This document shows positions 8,207 to 17,032 of a stretch of DNA of 64,000 nt, one piece after another (positions within the stretch are counted from its first letter, which is position 1; each line of letters starts with the position of its first letter). This stretch comes from Streptantibioticus cattleyicolor NRRL 8057 = DSM 46488 (GTDB lineage: Bacteria > Actinomycetota > Actinomycetes > Streptomycetales > Streptomycetaceae), in contig NC_017585.1 of NCBI RefSeq assembly GCF_000240165.1, positions 930,001 through 994,000 of the forward strand. Direction: 5' to 3'. Under the pieces are notes generated by a model. The model searched no databases. It saw only the letters and a list, made by a program, of their open reading frames with translations, and was not told the DNA's origin. Position numbers and translations under genes: made by a program.

Positions 8207-9130
8207 TTACAGCCGCTGGGACGTGGTTCCCGCGCGGGTGGCGTCCTCGCCCCAGCTCGCCAGCAGCCGCAGCGACTCGGCGGAGGGCGAACCCGGCTCG
8301 GCGTGGTAGAGGATCAGGGCCTGGTCGGGGTCGTCCGGGAGCCGGAAGGTCTCGAAGGACAGGGTGAGGTCGCCCACCAGGGGGTGGCGCAGCCGTTTGA
8401 CGCCGTGGCCCTTCTCCTTCACGTCGTGCGTGGCCCACAGCCGCCGGAAGTCCTCGCTCTTCACCGACAGTTCCCCGACGAGCGCGGACAGTTGCGGGTC
8501 GTCGGGGTGGCACCCGGCGTCCATCCGCAGGAAGCTGACGACGTCGTACGCCTTGGTCTCCCACTCCAGGAAGATGTCGCGGAAGCCGGGGCGCAGGAAG
8601 ACCAGCCGCGCCCAGTTGCGGTCCCGGGGCGGCAGCGCGCCCCAGTCGCCGAAGACGGCCGAGGCCATCCGGTTCCAGGCGAGCACGTCCGCGCGGCGGC
8701 CCATCACGTAGGCGGGCACGCCCTCCAGCGAGTCGAGGAGCTGCCGCAGCGCGGGGCGGACCTGCTGCGGCCGGGCCGGTGTCTTCTTGCGGTGCTGAGC
8801 GGGGTTGGTCAGGTGGAACAGATGGGCGCGCTCGGCGCCGCTGAGCCGCAGCGCGCGGGCGATGGCGTCGAGCACCTCGGCGGAGACGTTGCGTCCGTTG
8901 CCCTGTTCCAGCCGGGTGTAGTACGCCACCGAGATCCCGGCCAGTTGTGCCAGCTCCTCGCGGCGCAGCCCCGGCACCCGCCGGTGCCGGGAGGAACCGG
9001 GCAGCCCGACGTCCTCGGGCTTGAGCCGGGCCCGGCGGGTGCGCAGGAACTCGCTCAGCTCGGCCCGCCGGTCCAGCGGCGCACCGGCCTGGCCGAAGGG
9101 TTCGGGCGTGACGTCGGGCTCCACGTTCAT
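8207..9130 (-). CDS. Helix-turn-helix regulator with MmyB-like ligand domain
   Basis: 307 residues. An XRE-type helix-turn-helix spans about residues 50-95 (GLRREELAQLAGISVAYYTRLEQG). It is followed by a MmyB-type PAS-fold domain (about 125-295, with WNRMASAVFGDW and HPLVGDLTLSFETF), a combination very frequent in Streptomyces. GGAGAG precedes ATG 9130 at normal spacing. MmyB-type regulators usually control the divergent redox enzyme next to them, here the zinc alcohol dehydrogenase starting 184 bases away; their domain is thought to bind a fatty-acid-like or other hydrophobic ligand. A dyad lies in the shared intergenic region. Confidence 0.92.
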   Translation of the reverse strand: MNVEPDVTPEPFGQAGAPLDRRAELSEFLRTRRARLKPEDVGLPGSSRHRRVPGLRREELAQLAGISVAYYTRLEQGNGRNVSAEVLDAIARALRLSGAERAHLFHLTNPAQHRKKTPARPQQVRPALRQLLDSLEGVPAYVMGRRADVLAWNRMASAVFGDWGALPPRDRNWARLVFLRPGFRDIFLEWETKAYDVVSFLRMDAGCHPDDPQLSALVGELSVKSEDFRRLWATHDVKEKGHGVKRLRHPLVGDLTLSFETFRLPDDPDQALILYHAEPGSPSAESLRLLASWGEDATRAGTTSQRL

Positions 9131-9184
9131 ACTCTCCAGTATCCCTGGGCGCCGCTGGACGTACGCGGGCCGAGGGTAAGCCTG

Positions 9185-9203
9185 CCAGTGGTAGGCACAC
9201 TGG
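9185..9203. promoter_or_regulatory. Inverted repeat CCAGTG-N7-CACTGG with flanking GTAGGCA direct repeats
   Basis: The dyad CCAGTG/CACTGG is centred in the regulator-dehydrogenase intergenic space. The heptamer GTAGGCA occurs at 9191-9197 (inside the dyad) and again at 9206-9212, 15 bases on. It is a plausible binding site for the adjacent MmyB-type regulator. Confidence 0.5.
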
Positions 9204-9314
9204 TCGTAGGCAAAGCAGTGATCTTGTCGTGCCCGGGGAGTGGAGGCAGGCTGGCACGGTGCCCGGCACAGCAGGAAGCCGGCACGACAGTCCCCTCCGA
9301 GGAGAACCCACCGC

Positions 9315-10355
9315 ATGACCACCGCCGCCGCCTACGCCGCGCCGTCCGCCAAGGCACCGCTGGAGCGCACCACCGTCGAGCGCCGCCCGGTCGGCGAGTA
9401 CGACGTCCGGATCGACATCAAGTACGCGGGCATCTGCCACTCCGACATCCACCAGGCCCACGACGGCTGGGGCGGGAGCCAGTTCCCGATGGTCCCCGGC
9501 CACGAGATCGCCGGCGTGGTCGCCGAGGTCGGCGCCAAGGTCACCAAGTACGCGGTGGGCGACCGGGTCGGCGTCGGCTGCTTCGTCGACTCGTGCCGCG
9601 AGTGCGAGTACTGCCTCCAGGGCCTGGAGCAGTACTGCGTCGAGGGCAACACCCAGACCTACAACGACCGTGACCGCAACGGCGAGCCCACCTACGGCGG
9701 CTACTCCAGCCACATCGTGGTGGACGAGAACTACGTGCTGCGCATCCCGGACGGCCTCTCGCTGGACGTGGCCGCACCGCTGCTGTGCGCCGGCATCACC
9801 ACCTACTCGCCGCTGAAGCACTGGAACGCCGGCCCCGGCAAGAAGGTCGCCGTGATCGGCCTCGGCGGCCTGGGCCACATGGCCGTCAAGATCGCGCACG
9901 CGCTCGGTGCCGAGGTCACCGTGCTCAGCCAGTCGCTGCGCAAGAAGGACGACGGGCTGCGGCTCGGCGCCGACCACTACTACGCCACCAGCGACCCGAA
10001 GACCTTCGAGGAACTGGCCGGCACCTTCGACCTGATCCTCTCCACGGTCTCCGCTCCGCTGGACTTCGGCGGCTACCTCGCGCTGCTGAAGACGGACGGC
10101 GCGCTGGTCAACGTGGGCGCCCCGGAGGAGCCGGTGTCGCTCAACCTCTTCTCCCTCATCGGCGGCCGCAAGACGCTCGCCGGTTCGCTCATCGGCGGCA
10201 TCGCCGAGACCCAGGAGATGCTGGACTTCTGCGCCGAGCACGGCCTCGGCGCCGAGATAGAGCTGATCTCCGCCGACCGGATCAACGAGGCGTACGAGCG
10301 GGTGCTCGCCAGCGACGTCCGCTACCGGTTCGTGATCGACACCTCCACCATCTGA
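9315..10355 (+). CDS. Zinc-dependent NAD(P) alcohol dehydrogenase (cinnamyl-alcohol dehydrogenase branch)
   Basis: 346 residues of the medium-chain dehydrogenase family. The catalytic zinc ligands are readable: Cys41 (GICHSD), His63-Glu64 (GHE) and Cys158 (LLCAG). The structural zinc has Cys94, 97, 100 and 108. The nucleotide loop GLGGLG is at about 182-187. The arrangement and the [15 protein letters not shown]-like insert resemble YahK/cinnamyl-alcohol-type enzymes, which reduce aldehydes with NADPH. GAGGAGAA just ahead of ATG 9315 fixes the start. It is divergent from a MmyB-type regulator that probably induces it. A strong hairpin follows the stop. Confidence 0.94.
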   Translation: MTTAAAYAAPSAKAPLERTTVERRPVGEYDVRIDIKYAGICHSDIHQAHDGWGGSQFPMVPGHEIAGVVAEVGAKVTKYAVGDRVGVGCFVDSCRECEYCLQGLEQYCVEGNTQTYNDRDRNGEPTYGGYSSHIVVDENYVLRIPDGLSLDVAAPLLCAGITTYSPLKHWNAGPGKKVAVIGLGGLGHMAVKIAHALGAEVTVLSQSLRKKDDGLRLGADHYYATSDPKTFEELAGTFDLILSTVSAPLDFGGYLALLKTDGALVNVGAPEEPVSLNLFSLIGGRKTLAGSLIGGIAETQEMLDFCAEHGLGAEIELISADRINEAYERVLASDVRYRFVIDTSTI

Positions 10356-10375
10356 CCGGCTCCGGCCAGGACACC

Positions 10376-10423
10376 GCACCGCCCGGTCCGGGACGCCTTC
10401 GCGCGCCCCGGGCCGGGCGGTGC
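10376..10423. terminator. Bidirectional hairpin between convergent genes
   Basis: A 17-bp stem pairs 10376-10392 with 10407-10423 (a single G-U wobble) around a 14-base loop. It lies between the alcohol dehydrogenase stop and the lipase stop, so it can serve both converging transcripts. It has no T-tract, which is usual in Streptomyces. Confidence 0.75.
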
Positions 10424-10428
10424 CGCGT

Positions 10429-11370
10429 TCAGCGGCCCAGGGCGTGCAGCACCGCGTCGGCCATGGCGCGTTCCCCGGTGGCGTCCGGGTGCAGCGGCAG
10501 GGCGGGGGAGGCGGGCAGCAGCCCCTCGATCCACGGATCGGCCGAGCAGGTGTCGTGCCCGGTGGTCGCCGCCATGGTGTCGGCGTAGACGGCTCCGCCG
10601 GCACCGGCGGTCTGCGCGACCATGGTGTCGAGCCGGTCCAGGACGGACCGCAGATATCTCAAGTCGCCCCCGGTGACCGGGAGTTTGCCCAGACACGACG
10701 AGGGCTCCGCGGGGAGCACCGCGGGGTAGCCGGCGACCACCACGGTGGCCCGGGGCGCCTGGAGGTGGATGAGCCGCAGGGCATCGGCGAGTCGCGGGGC
10801 CGCCGCGTCGACACGTCGCGTGAGCGTGTCGCCGTAGGCGTCCTGGCAGGGGGTGCCCAGCGGGTCGGTGACGGCGAGCGCGGAGCAGGCGGCCACCACG
10901 TCGGCGAAGCCCAAGTCGGAGGTGCCGAGGTCGTTGCCGCCGACGGTGAGGGAGACCAAGGTGGCGTCCGGGGCGACGGCGGCCAGTTGCGGCCCGTTGA
11001 CCACCGCGCCGCCGTCGGTCTGCGCCGAGGTCAGCGCGGCCACCTTGGCACCCGCACAGGTCACGTCGGTGTACGCGGGCGACCGCAGGCCGCCCGCCAC
11101 CAGCGTGCCGTAGTCGTGGTCGGAACGCAGGCACATCCCGGCGGTAAGCGCCGGGATGCCGGCGCCGGCCGCGTAGGAGTCACCCAGCGCGACGTACCTG
11201 CCGGTGACGAAGGCGGTCCCGGACGCCTCGGCGGCCTGGGCGGGGGCCGGGACCCCGGTCAGCGCGCCGGCCAGCAGGGCGGCGCCGACGAGTGCGGCGG
11301 CGGCCTTGCGGCGGCGGCCGGTCCGGCCGGTCCGCGCGGTCCTCGTGCTGTCGGCTGCGGCTGTGGGCAC
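10429..11370 (-). CDS. Secreted SGNH/GDSL-family lipase or esterase
   Basis: 313 residues with a long arginine-rich n-region, a hydrophobic core and an AQA-type cleavage site near residue 47, so it is exported. Block I GDSYAAG holds the nucleophile Ser65, GGND at about 144-147 supplies the oxyanion-hole Gly/Asn, and HPDATGERAM at about 294-303 supplies His294. This is the arrangement of the Streptomyces secreted SGNH lipases. Several cysteines (about 80, 105, 162, 175, 226, 275) could pair as disulfides, as those enzymes do. It hydrolyses acyl esters outside the cell; the substrate is unassigned. Transcription converges on the dehydrogenase. Confidence 0.92.
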   Translation of the reverse strand: MPTAAADSTRTARTGRTGRRRKAAAALVGAALLAGALTGVPAPAQAAEASGTAFVTGRYVALGDSYAAGAGIPALTAGMCLRSDHDYGTLVAGGLRSPAYTDVTCAGAKVAALTSAQTDGGAVVNGPQLAAVAPDATLVSLTVGGNDLGTSDLGFADVVAACSALAVTDPLGTPCQDAYGDTLTRRVDAAAPRLADALRLIHLQAPRATVVVAGYPAVLPAEPSSCLGKLPVTGGDLRYLRSVLDRLDTMVAQTAGAGGAVYADTMAATTGHDTCSADPWIEGLLPASPALPLHPDATGERAMADAVLHALGR

Positions 11371-11549
11371 GGTTCCTCCCGAGGGGGATCGAGGGGGAGT
11401 GGACGTCGAAACCGGCCGGTAACGTTCCCGGTATCCTCCCGGGCCCCCGGCGGGCGGACCATGTGCCGGCGCACAGCGGTGGCCGGGTGCGCGTTGTCCT
11501 CCGGCACAACACCGCCACGGGCCGCCAACCCGTCGGTAACCTGCCGGAC

Positions 11550-12755
11550 ATGACCCGTGCCCCCGCCCCTCCGGCCGAGATCGCCCCGGTGGCCGCCGCG
11601 CTGCTGGACCGCGCGGCCGAGCTGGGCTGCCGGATGGCCCGCCGGATCCGCGCCGAGGTGGCCCACTACCGCGGCGAGGAGCGGGTGCCGTTCGGGGAGC
11701 TGACCGCCTCGTGCCGACGCAACACCGAGCTGGTCCTCGGCCGCCTCGCCGACGGCGACGCCCTCGGCGGACTCGGGCAGGCCGAGGAGACCGGACGCCG
11801 ACGGGCCCGGCAGGGCGCGCCGCTGGCCGAACTGCTGCACGCCTACCGGATCGGCTCCGAGTTCCTGTGGTCCGAACTGGCCGCCGCCGCCCGCACCGCC
11901 GAGGGCGTCACCGCCGACACCATCGTCGCGCTGGGTGCCTGGTGGGTGAACGAGGGACTGGCGGCGGCGGCCGGCGACGCATACCGCCAGGCCGCCGTCG
12001 AGCGGCTGCTGCGTCGGGAGACCGAACGCTCGGTGCTGGTCGAGGCGTTGTTCACCGGCATGCTCACCGACCCCACCACGCTGTGGGAGACGGCCGGGGT
12101 GCTCGGGCTGCCCGCCACTGGGCCGTTCGTGGTGGTCGCCGCCGAGGTTCCGGCGCCCGGCCGGGAGGCGCTGCCCGGGGTGGAGTCGCGGCTGCGCGCC
12201 GAAGGGCTGCGGTCCGCCTGGCGGTTGCTGCCCGGCCTGCACGCCGGGGTGGTCGCGCTGGCCGAACCCGACGGCGACCAGGCCGTGTTGGCGGCGCTCG
12301 GCCGGTTCCCCCAGGCGCGCTCCGGGGTCAGCCCGGCCTACCGTTCGCTCACCGGAACGCCCCGGGCGCTGCGGCTGGCCCGGCTGGCGCTGGCCGGGCT
12401 CACCCCGGACCGGGCGCCGGGGGTGGCGCGGTTCGACGACAGCCCGGTGGCGCTGCTGGTGGCGGCGGCGCCGGACGAGGCGCGGCGGATCGCGCGGACC
12501 GTACTGGAACGGGTGACGCGACTGCCGGCCGCCGAACGCGACCGGCTGCTGGAGACGTTGGAGCACTGGTACGCGGCGGCCGGTTCGGTGGCCGAGGCGG
12601 CCCGCTCGCTGTACTGCCACCGCAACACCGTGCGCTACCGGCTGCGCAGGCCGGAGGAGTTGACCGGGCGCTCGCTGCGCGATCCTCGGGCGGTGGCCGA
12701 CCTCGCGGTGGCGCTGCGCGCGCTGCGCCTGCCGTCCGCCGCCCCCGACCGGTGA
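11550..12755 (+). CDS. PucR/CdaR family transcriptional regulator
   Basis: 401 residues. The N-terminal region up to ~140 is helical (RsbRD/'RsbT co-antagonist'-like in appearance), and the middle has the GGDEF-related fold usual in the family. The C-terminus carries the PucR helix-turn-helix (SVAEAARSLYCHRNTVRYRLRR, about 350-372). The family activates genes for purine, sugar-acid or other catabolism, but no obvious target is adjacent: the lipase is divergent and an acetyltransferase converges. ATG 11550 is taken as the start; the frame is open further upstream, but that part overlaps the lipase promoter region and lacks family similarity. Confidence 0.9.
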   Translation: MTRAPAPPAEIAPVAAALLDRAAELGCRMARRIRAEVAHYRGEERVPFGELTASCRRNTELVLGRLADGDALGGLGQAEETGRRRARQGAPLAELLHAYRIGSEFLWSELAAAARTAEGVTADTIVALGAWWVNEGLAAAAGDAYRQAAVERLLRRETERSVLVEALFTGMLTDPTTLWETAGVLGLPATGPFVVVAAEVPAPGREALPGVESRLRAEGLRSAWRLLPGLHAGVVALAEPDGDQAVLAALGRFPQARSGVSPAYRSLTGTPRALRLARLALAGLTPDRAPGVARFDDSPVALLVAAAPDEARRIARTVLERVTRLPAAERDRLLETLEHWYAAAGSVAEAARSLYCHRNTVRYRLRRPEELTGRSLRDPRAVADLAVALRALRLPSAAPDR

Positions 12756-12771
12756 GGACGCCGCGCGCCGG

Positions 12772-13413
12772 CTACCGCGGCAGGAACAACGCCTCGGCGC
12801 CCACCGGACGGTAGCCGGCGGCCTGGAACGACCGGACGCTGCGGGCGTTGCCGGTGGCCTGCTGGGCCCAGACCACGTCGCCCGCGGGTATCAGATGGCG
12901 GGCGGCGGTGGCCAGCGCCCGGCCCAGGCCCCGGTGGCGTTCCGGCTCGTCCACCTCGACGGAGGTCTCCCAGCGGCCGGCCACCCCCCGGCCGAGAACC
13001 ACCACACCGCCGTCGGCCGTCCACACCCGCACCTCGTCACGGCGGGTGAGGGCCCGGGCCACCCGGGGGTGCCCGGGGTCCTCGATCTCCCGCAGCGCCA
13101 GCGGCGGTTCGCCGGGGAGCGCGGAGGCGACGGTGAGCAGATCGACGGTGTCGTTGGCGCGCCCGGTGCGGTCCAGCAGGGCGGTGAGGAAACGCGGGTT
13201 CATGGTGGCCGCCAGCGGATCGCAGTCCAGCGCCGCCACGGTGGCCCGCACCCAGTGCGGATCCTCGTCGGTGAAGACCACGGAGTGCGCGGTGAACGCG
13301 ATCACCCCGGCGTCCCGGGGAGCGGGCTGCGGGACCACGGTGACACCACCGTCCGGCGGCGGGAACTCCCCCCGCGCCGCCGCGTCGAGTATCCGCGCCA
13401 GAGCCCCGTCCAC
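12772..13413 (-). CDS. GNAT family N-acetyltransferase
   Basis: 213 residues starting at GTG 13413 behind GGGGAGG. The C-terminal half has the GNAT core, with motif A written as EPERHRGLGRALATAARHL and the C-terminal AQQATGNARSVRSFQAAGYRPVG block. The N-terminal ~90 residues are unlike the compact GNAT fold and include FTAHSVVFTDEDPHWVRATV, suggesting a divergent first domain of the kind seen in two-lobed actinobacterial GNATs. The substrate is unknown. It is immediately downstream of the ArsR-type fragment on the same strand. Confidence 0.8.
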   Translation of the reverse strand: MDGALARILDAAARGEFPPPDGGVTVVPQPAPRDAGVIAFTAHSVVFTDEDPHWVRATVAALDCDPLAATMNPRFLTALLDRTGRANDTVDLLTVASALPGEPPLALREIEDPGHPRVARALTRRDEVRVWTADGGVVVLGRGVAGRWETSVEVDEPERHRGLGRALATAARHLIPAGDVVWAQQATGNARSVRSFQAAGYRPVGAEALFLPR

Positions 13414-13531
13414 ATCCGCCTCCCCAACTCGCCGTCCGTCGGCCCCACCCTGTCACGGCCCGGCCGACGTCACGGTACCGGGGCCGGAGGGTCGGGCTCC
13501 GCCTTGCTTCGACTGCGGCCGGGCCCGGCCC

Positions 13532-13939
13532 TCATCCCTCGGACCGCTGTGCCCGCAGCAACGGCCGCCAGGCGTCGGCGTCACCCCGGTGCAGATCGCG
13601 CACCCAGGCCGGCGGCGCCGGGCGGCCGGCGTGGACGCGTTCCAGCTCGGCGCGGACCAGCTCCGGACGGGCCGACCGCACCTCGTCCAGCGCCTCCGGC
13701 AGCGAGTCCGCGAACACGTCGAGGAACGCCGGGGCGCGGACACGGCGGACCACCTCCCCCAGCGCCCCGGCGGTCGGCGGCAACGCCCCCAGCACCCGGC
13801 GCCGCCAGCGTGCCAGCAGCACCGCGCCGTCCGGCCGGAAGAGCGTCAGGAACGCCGTGTTGAGTTCCTGCAACGGCGCCGGACGCGGCGCGAACCGCAC
13901 CGACGCGAAGTCGGCCGCCGTGAGCCGGATCCGGAGCAC
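13532..13939 (-). pseudogene. N-terminal fragment of an ArsR-type regulator, lacking the DNA-binding domain
   Basis: 135 residues from GTG 13939 behind GGGGAGGG. The sequence (DFASVRFAPRPAPLQELNTAFL, then RVRAPAFLDVFAD) resembles the N-terminal effector region (DUF5937-like) of Streptomyces ArsR-family proteins that are normally about 320 residues with a C-terminal winged helix. Here the frame stops after ~135 residues. The remaining 118 bases before the next gene hold no winged helix in any frame. It is therefore either a truncated remnant or a stand-alone effector domain. The family assignment is from memory of the pattern and is moderate. Confidence 0.5.
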
Positions 13940-14097
13940 TACCCTCCCCGTGGCGTGTCGTCCATCGTTTCGGGCACCGCCTCAACCATCGCCGCCGCCG
14001 ACGCCCGCGGGCCACCATCGGGCCACGCCCTCCCATTGTCGCCCGGACGCCACCGCTGTTCGCCCCGGGAGGGCCCGACCACCCCGAGGAGCACACC

Positions 14098-15336
14098 ATG
14101 GCCCAGGACACCGAACCGCGCGGGTACCCGGTGGGCAGGCGCACCCTGCTCAAGGGCGCCGCGCTCGCCGCCGCGCCCCCGGCCCTCGCCGCCGCGCCCG
14201 CCCGCGCCCAGTCACCGGCGACCGGACTCGTCCCGCCGCTGCCTGTTCCCACCGGACCCCACCCGGTCGGTGTGACCGCGCTCCACCTGGTCGACCACTC
14301 CCGGCCCGACCCGTGGGAGGCGATCCCGGTCCGCGAGGTGATGGTCACCGTCCACTACCCGGCCCGCGCGGTGGACGGCCGGCCGCTCGCCCGGGTGTTC
14401 TCGCCGGGCGCGGCACGGGTGTTCGGCGAGATCGACGCCTACGTCCACCACCTGCCGGCCTCGGGCGTCGACTGGGCGGCCGTCACCGGCCACGCACACC
14501 TCGGCGCCCCCGCGCTCGGCCACCGCCGGCCGGTGCTGCTCCACAGCCCCGGCGGCCTCGACCCGCGCACCATCGGCACCTCGTTCGCCGAGGAACTCGC
14601 CTCCCACGGCTACGTCGTGGTCACCGTCGACCACCCCGGCGACGCCGGCGAGGTGGAGTTCCCGTACCCGACGGCCTACCGCGGCACGGTCCGCACCACC
14701 GTGTTCCGCGGCGACCCCAGGGCCGACCCGGCGCTCTTCCGCACCGCCATCGACACCCGCCTCGCCGATCTGCGGTTCGTGCTGGGCCGGTTGCGCGCCC
14801 TGGCCGCCGGAGCCGACCCGGACGCGGAACGGCGTCCGCTGCCGGAAGGCCTCGGGCACACGATCGACCCGGCGCGGATCGGGGTCTACGGCCACTCGGC
14901 GGGCGGCACGGTGGCCGCCGAGACGCTCCACCACAACCGGGACGTCCGCGCCGCGGTCAACCTGGAGGGCTACCTGGACCAGCCGGGGTCCGCGCCCGGC
15001 CGGCCCGGTCCGCTCTACCCGGTCGCCGAGCACGGCGTCGACCGGCCGCTGCTGCTCGTCGCCACCGAAGGCTTCGGCCACCGCGCGGAGTTGGAACGCT
15101 CCTGGTCGGCGCTGCTCGCCCGGTCACCCCGCCACGTCACCCGACGGCGCCTGGACCACACCGCGCACTGGATCTTCACCGACTACGCCGCGTACGCCCC
15201 GTGGTTGCGGGCCGCCGGGGTGATGGCCCCCGCCGACCGGGCGGCGCTGGTCGGCACCGCGGACCCGGCGGTGTCGGTGCCGCTGGTGCGCGGTGTGCTG
15301 CGCGCGTTCTTCGCCCGTCACCTGCCGGTGTGTTGA
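14098..15336 (+). CDS. Tat-exported alpha/beta hydrolase (PAF-acetylhydrolase-like)
   Basis: 412 residues with a textbook twin-arginine signal (GRRTLLKGAALAAA) ending in an ARA/AQS cleavage region near residue 38. The nucleophile elbow is GHSAGG with Ser267, and His357 in DHTAHWIF is the likely catalytic base. Overall layout resembles bacterial platelet-activating-factor acetylhydrolase or chlorophyllase-type lipases, which cleave short acyl esters. A folded, exported esterase is implied; the natural substrate is unknown. The gene converges on the ABC transporter operon with only a few bases between the stops. Confidence 0.88.
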   Translation: MAQDTEPRGYPVGRRTLLKGAALAAAPPALAAAPARAQSPATGLVPPLPVPTGPHPVGVTALHLVDHSRPDPWEAIPVREVMVTVHYPARAVDGRPLARVFSPGAARVFGEIDAYVHHLPASGVDWAAVTGHAHLGAPALGHRRPVLLHSPGGLDPRTIGTSFAEELASHGYVVVTVDHPGDAGEVEFPYPTAYRGTVRTTVFRGDPRADPALFRTAIDTRLADLRFVLGRLRALAAGADPDAERRPLPEGLGHTIDPARIGVYGHSAGGTVAAETLHHNRDVRAAVNLEGYLDQPGSAPGRPGPLYPVAEHGVDRPLLLVATEGFGHRAELERSWSALLARSPRHVTRRRLDHTAHWIFTDYAAYAPWLRAAGVMAPADRAALVGTADPAVSVPLVRGVLRAFFARHLPVC

Positions 15337-15343
15337 GCGCGCG

Positions 15344-16156
15344 TCACAGCCGGCCGCCCGCCGGGTCCGCGGAGAGCCGCTGGGCGGCGTACACCGGGAG
15401 CACGGAGAGCACCACCAGGACGGCGGCGACCACGTTGACCACCGGTGCCTGGTTGGGGCGGGCCAGGTTGCCGTAGATCCAGATGGGCAGCGTCTGGGTG
15501 CCGGGGCCGGCGGTGAACGTGGTGACCACGATCTCGTCGAAGGAGAGCGCGAACGCCAGCAGCCCGCCGGCCACCAGCGCCGACGCCAGCGACGGCAGCG
15601 TCACGTACCGGAACGTCCGCCACGGCCGGGCACCGAGGTCCGCCGACGCCTCCGCCAGCGAACCGGGGATCCGGCGCAGCCGCGCGGCCACGTTGTTGAA
15701 GACCACCACCACGCAGAACGTGGCGTGCCCCACCACCACCGTCAGCAGCCCGAACCCCACCCCGAGCGGCCCCAGCACGGTACGGAACGCGGCGTTGAGG
15801 GCGATGCCGGTGACGATCCCGGGCAGCGCGATCGGCAGCACCAGCAGGAACGAGACCGTCCGCCGGCCGAAGAACCGGTACCGGTGCACCGCGAACGCGG
15901 CCAGCGAACCGAGCACCAGCGCCACCCCCGTGGCACCGAGCCCCGCCCGCACCGAGGTCAGCAGCGCCTCCCGGGCCCCCTCGCTGTGCAGCGCCCGCAC
16001 CCACCACCGGCCGGTGAGACCGCTCGGCGGCCAGCCGAACGAACGGTCCGCGTCGAACGAGTCGACCAGCACCAGCAGCAACGGCAGGTAGACGAAGGCC
16101 AGCCCCACCGCCATGACGCAACCGAGGACGATCCGCGCGGTGCGCGACAACTTCAC
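15344..16156 (-). CDS. potC: ABC transporter permease, spermidine/putrescine type (PotC-like)
   Basis: 270 residues with about six membrane spans and the cytoplasmic EAA loop (SLAEASADLGARPWRTF) that docks on the ATPase. It is the second membrane subunit of a polyamine-type importer. The start GTG 16156 is chosen because GGAGGGG stands eight bases before it; the longer frame from GTG 16174 would place that Shine-Dalgarno inside the coding region. It is last in the potA-potD-potB-potC order, about 30 bases after potB. The transported compound might be a polyamine or a related amine; homologues in this family also carry iron, opines or thiamine-like ligands. Confidence 0.92.
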   Translation of the reverse strand: MKLSRTARIVLGCVMAVGLAFVYLPLLLVLVDSFDADRSFGWPPSGLTGRWWVRALHSEGAREALLTSVRAGLGATGVALVLGSLAAFAVHRYRFFGRRTVSFLLVLPIALPGIVTGIALNAAFRTVLGPLGVGFGLLTVVVGHATFCVVVVFNNVAARLRRIPGSLAEASADLGARPWRTFRYVTLPSLASALVAGGLLAFALSFDEIVVTTFTAGPGTQTLPIWIYGNLARPNQAPVVNVVAAVLVVLSVLPVYAAQRLSADPAGGRL

Positions 16157-16186
16157 GGCCGTTCCCCTCCCCACGACACCACGGCG

Positions 16187-17032
16187 TCACAACTCGTCGA
16201 GCGCGCCGGCCCGGCGCACCGCGGCGAGATAGCAGACGACGAGCACCACCGGCACCGCCGACAACGCGGCGGCCATCGGCAGGTCCAAGGTCACCTCGGC
16301 GGCGATGGCGTTGCCGAGCATCTGCGTCCGGCCGCCGACGATCTGCACGGCGATGTAGTCACCCAGGCTCAGCGAGAAGGTGAAGACCGAACCGGCGAGC
16401 ACCGCCGGGCGCACCGCCGGCACCACCACCGACCACAACGTCCGCCACGCCCCCGCCCCCAGATCGGCGGACGCCTCCAACTGCGCCCCGGGCAGCCGCT
16501 CCAGCGCCGCGTACACCGGCAGGATCATGTACGGCAGCCACAGGTACGCCAGCACGACCACCACCGCGGTCACCCCGAACCCCGGCCCGCTCAGCCCCAG
16601 CGGCGCCAGCACCGCGTCCACCACACCGTGCCGGCTCAGCATCAACCGCCACGCGTACGCCTTCACCAGGTAGCTCGCCCACAACGGGGTGAGCACGGCG
16701 ACCACCAGCGCCCGGCGCCGGCCGGGCCGGACCACCTGGGCCATGAAGAACGCCATCGGCAGCGCCAGCAGCGCGTCCACCACCGTCACGGCCAGCGCGA
16801 TCACCACCGTACGCACCACGACGGCCCGGTAGACGCCGGTGGTGAGCAGCCGTACGAAGTTGCCGGTGTTCCACTCGCGCACCACGTCGGAGGTAAAGCT
16901 GTCGGTGGTCCAGAACGCGGAGAGCAGCAGCACCGCCAGCGAACCGAGGTAGGCGACCCCCAGCCACAACAGCGGTGCGGCCAGCAGCGCGGCGAGCCGG
17001 CCCCGGTGCGCCCGGGGCCTGCGGGGCCTCAC
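16187..17032 (-). CDS. potB: ABC transporter permease, spermidine/putrescine type (PotB-like)
   Basis: 281 residues, six predicted spans and an EAA loop (QLEASADLGAGAWRTLWSVV). It forms the membrane channel with the PotC-like subunit. GTG 17032 overlaps the stop of the binding-protein gene (GTGA at 17032-17029), a classic translational coupling, and AAGGG lies just ahead. The open frame extends further upstream, but that part would lie inside the binding-protein gene. Gene order and overlap show it is co-expressed with the binding protein. Confidence 0.93.
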   Translation of the reverse strand: MRPRRPRAHRGRLAALLAAPLLWLGVAYLGSLAVLLLSAFWTTDSFTSDVVREWNTGNFVRLLTTGVYRAVVVRTVVIALAVTVVDALLALPMAFFMAQVVRPGRRRALVVAVLTPLWASYLVKAYAWRLMLSRHGVVDAVLAPLGLSGPGFGVTAVVVVLAYLWLPYMILPVYAALERLPGAQLEASADLGAGAWRTLWSVVVPAVRPAVLAGSVFTFSLSLGDYIAVQIVGGRTQMLGNAIAAEVTLDLPMAAALSAVPVVLVVCYLAAVRRAGALDEL

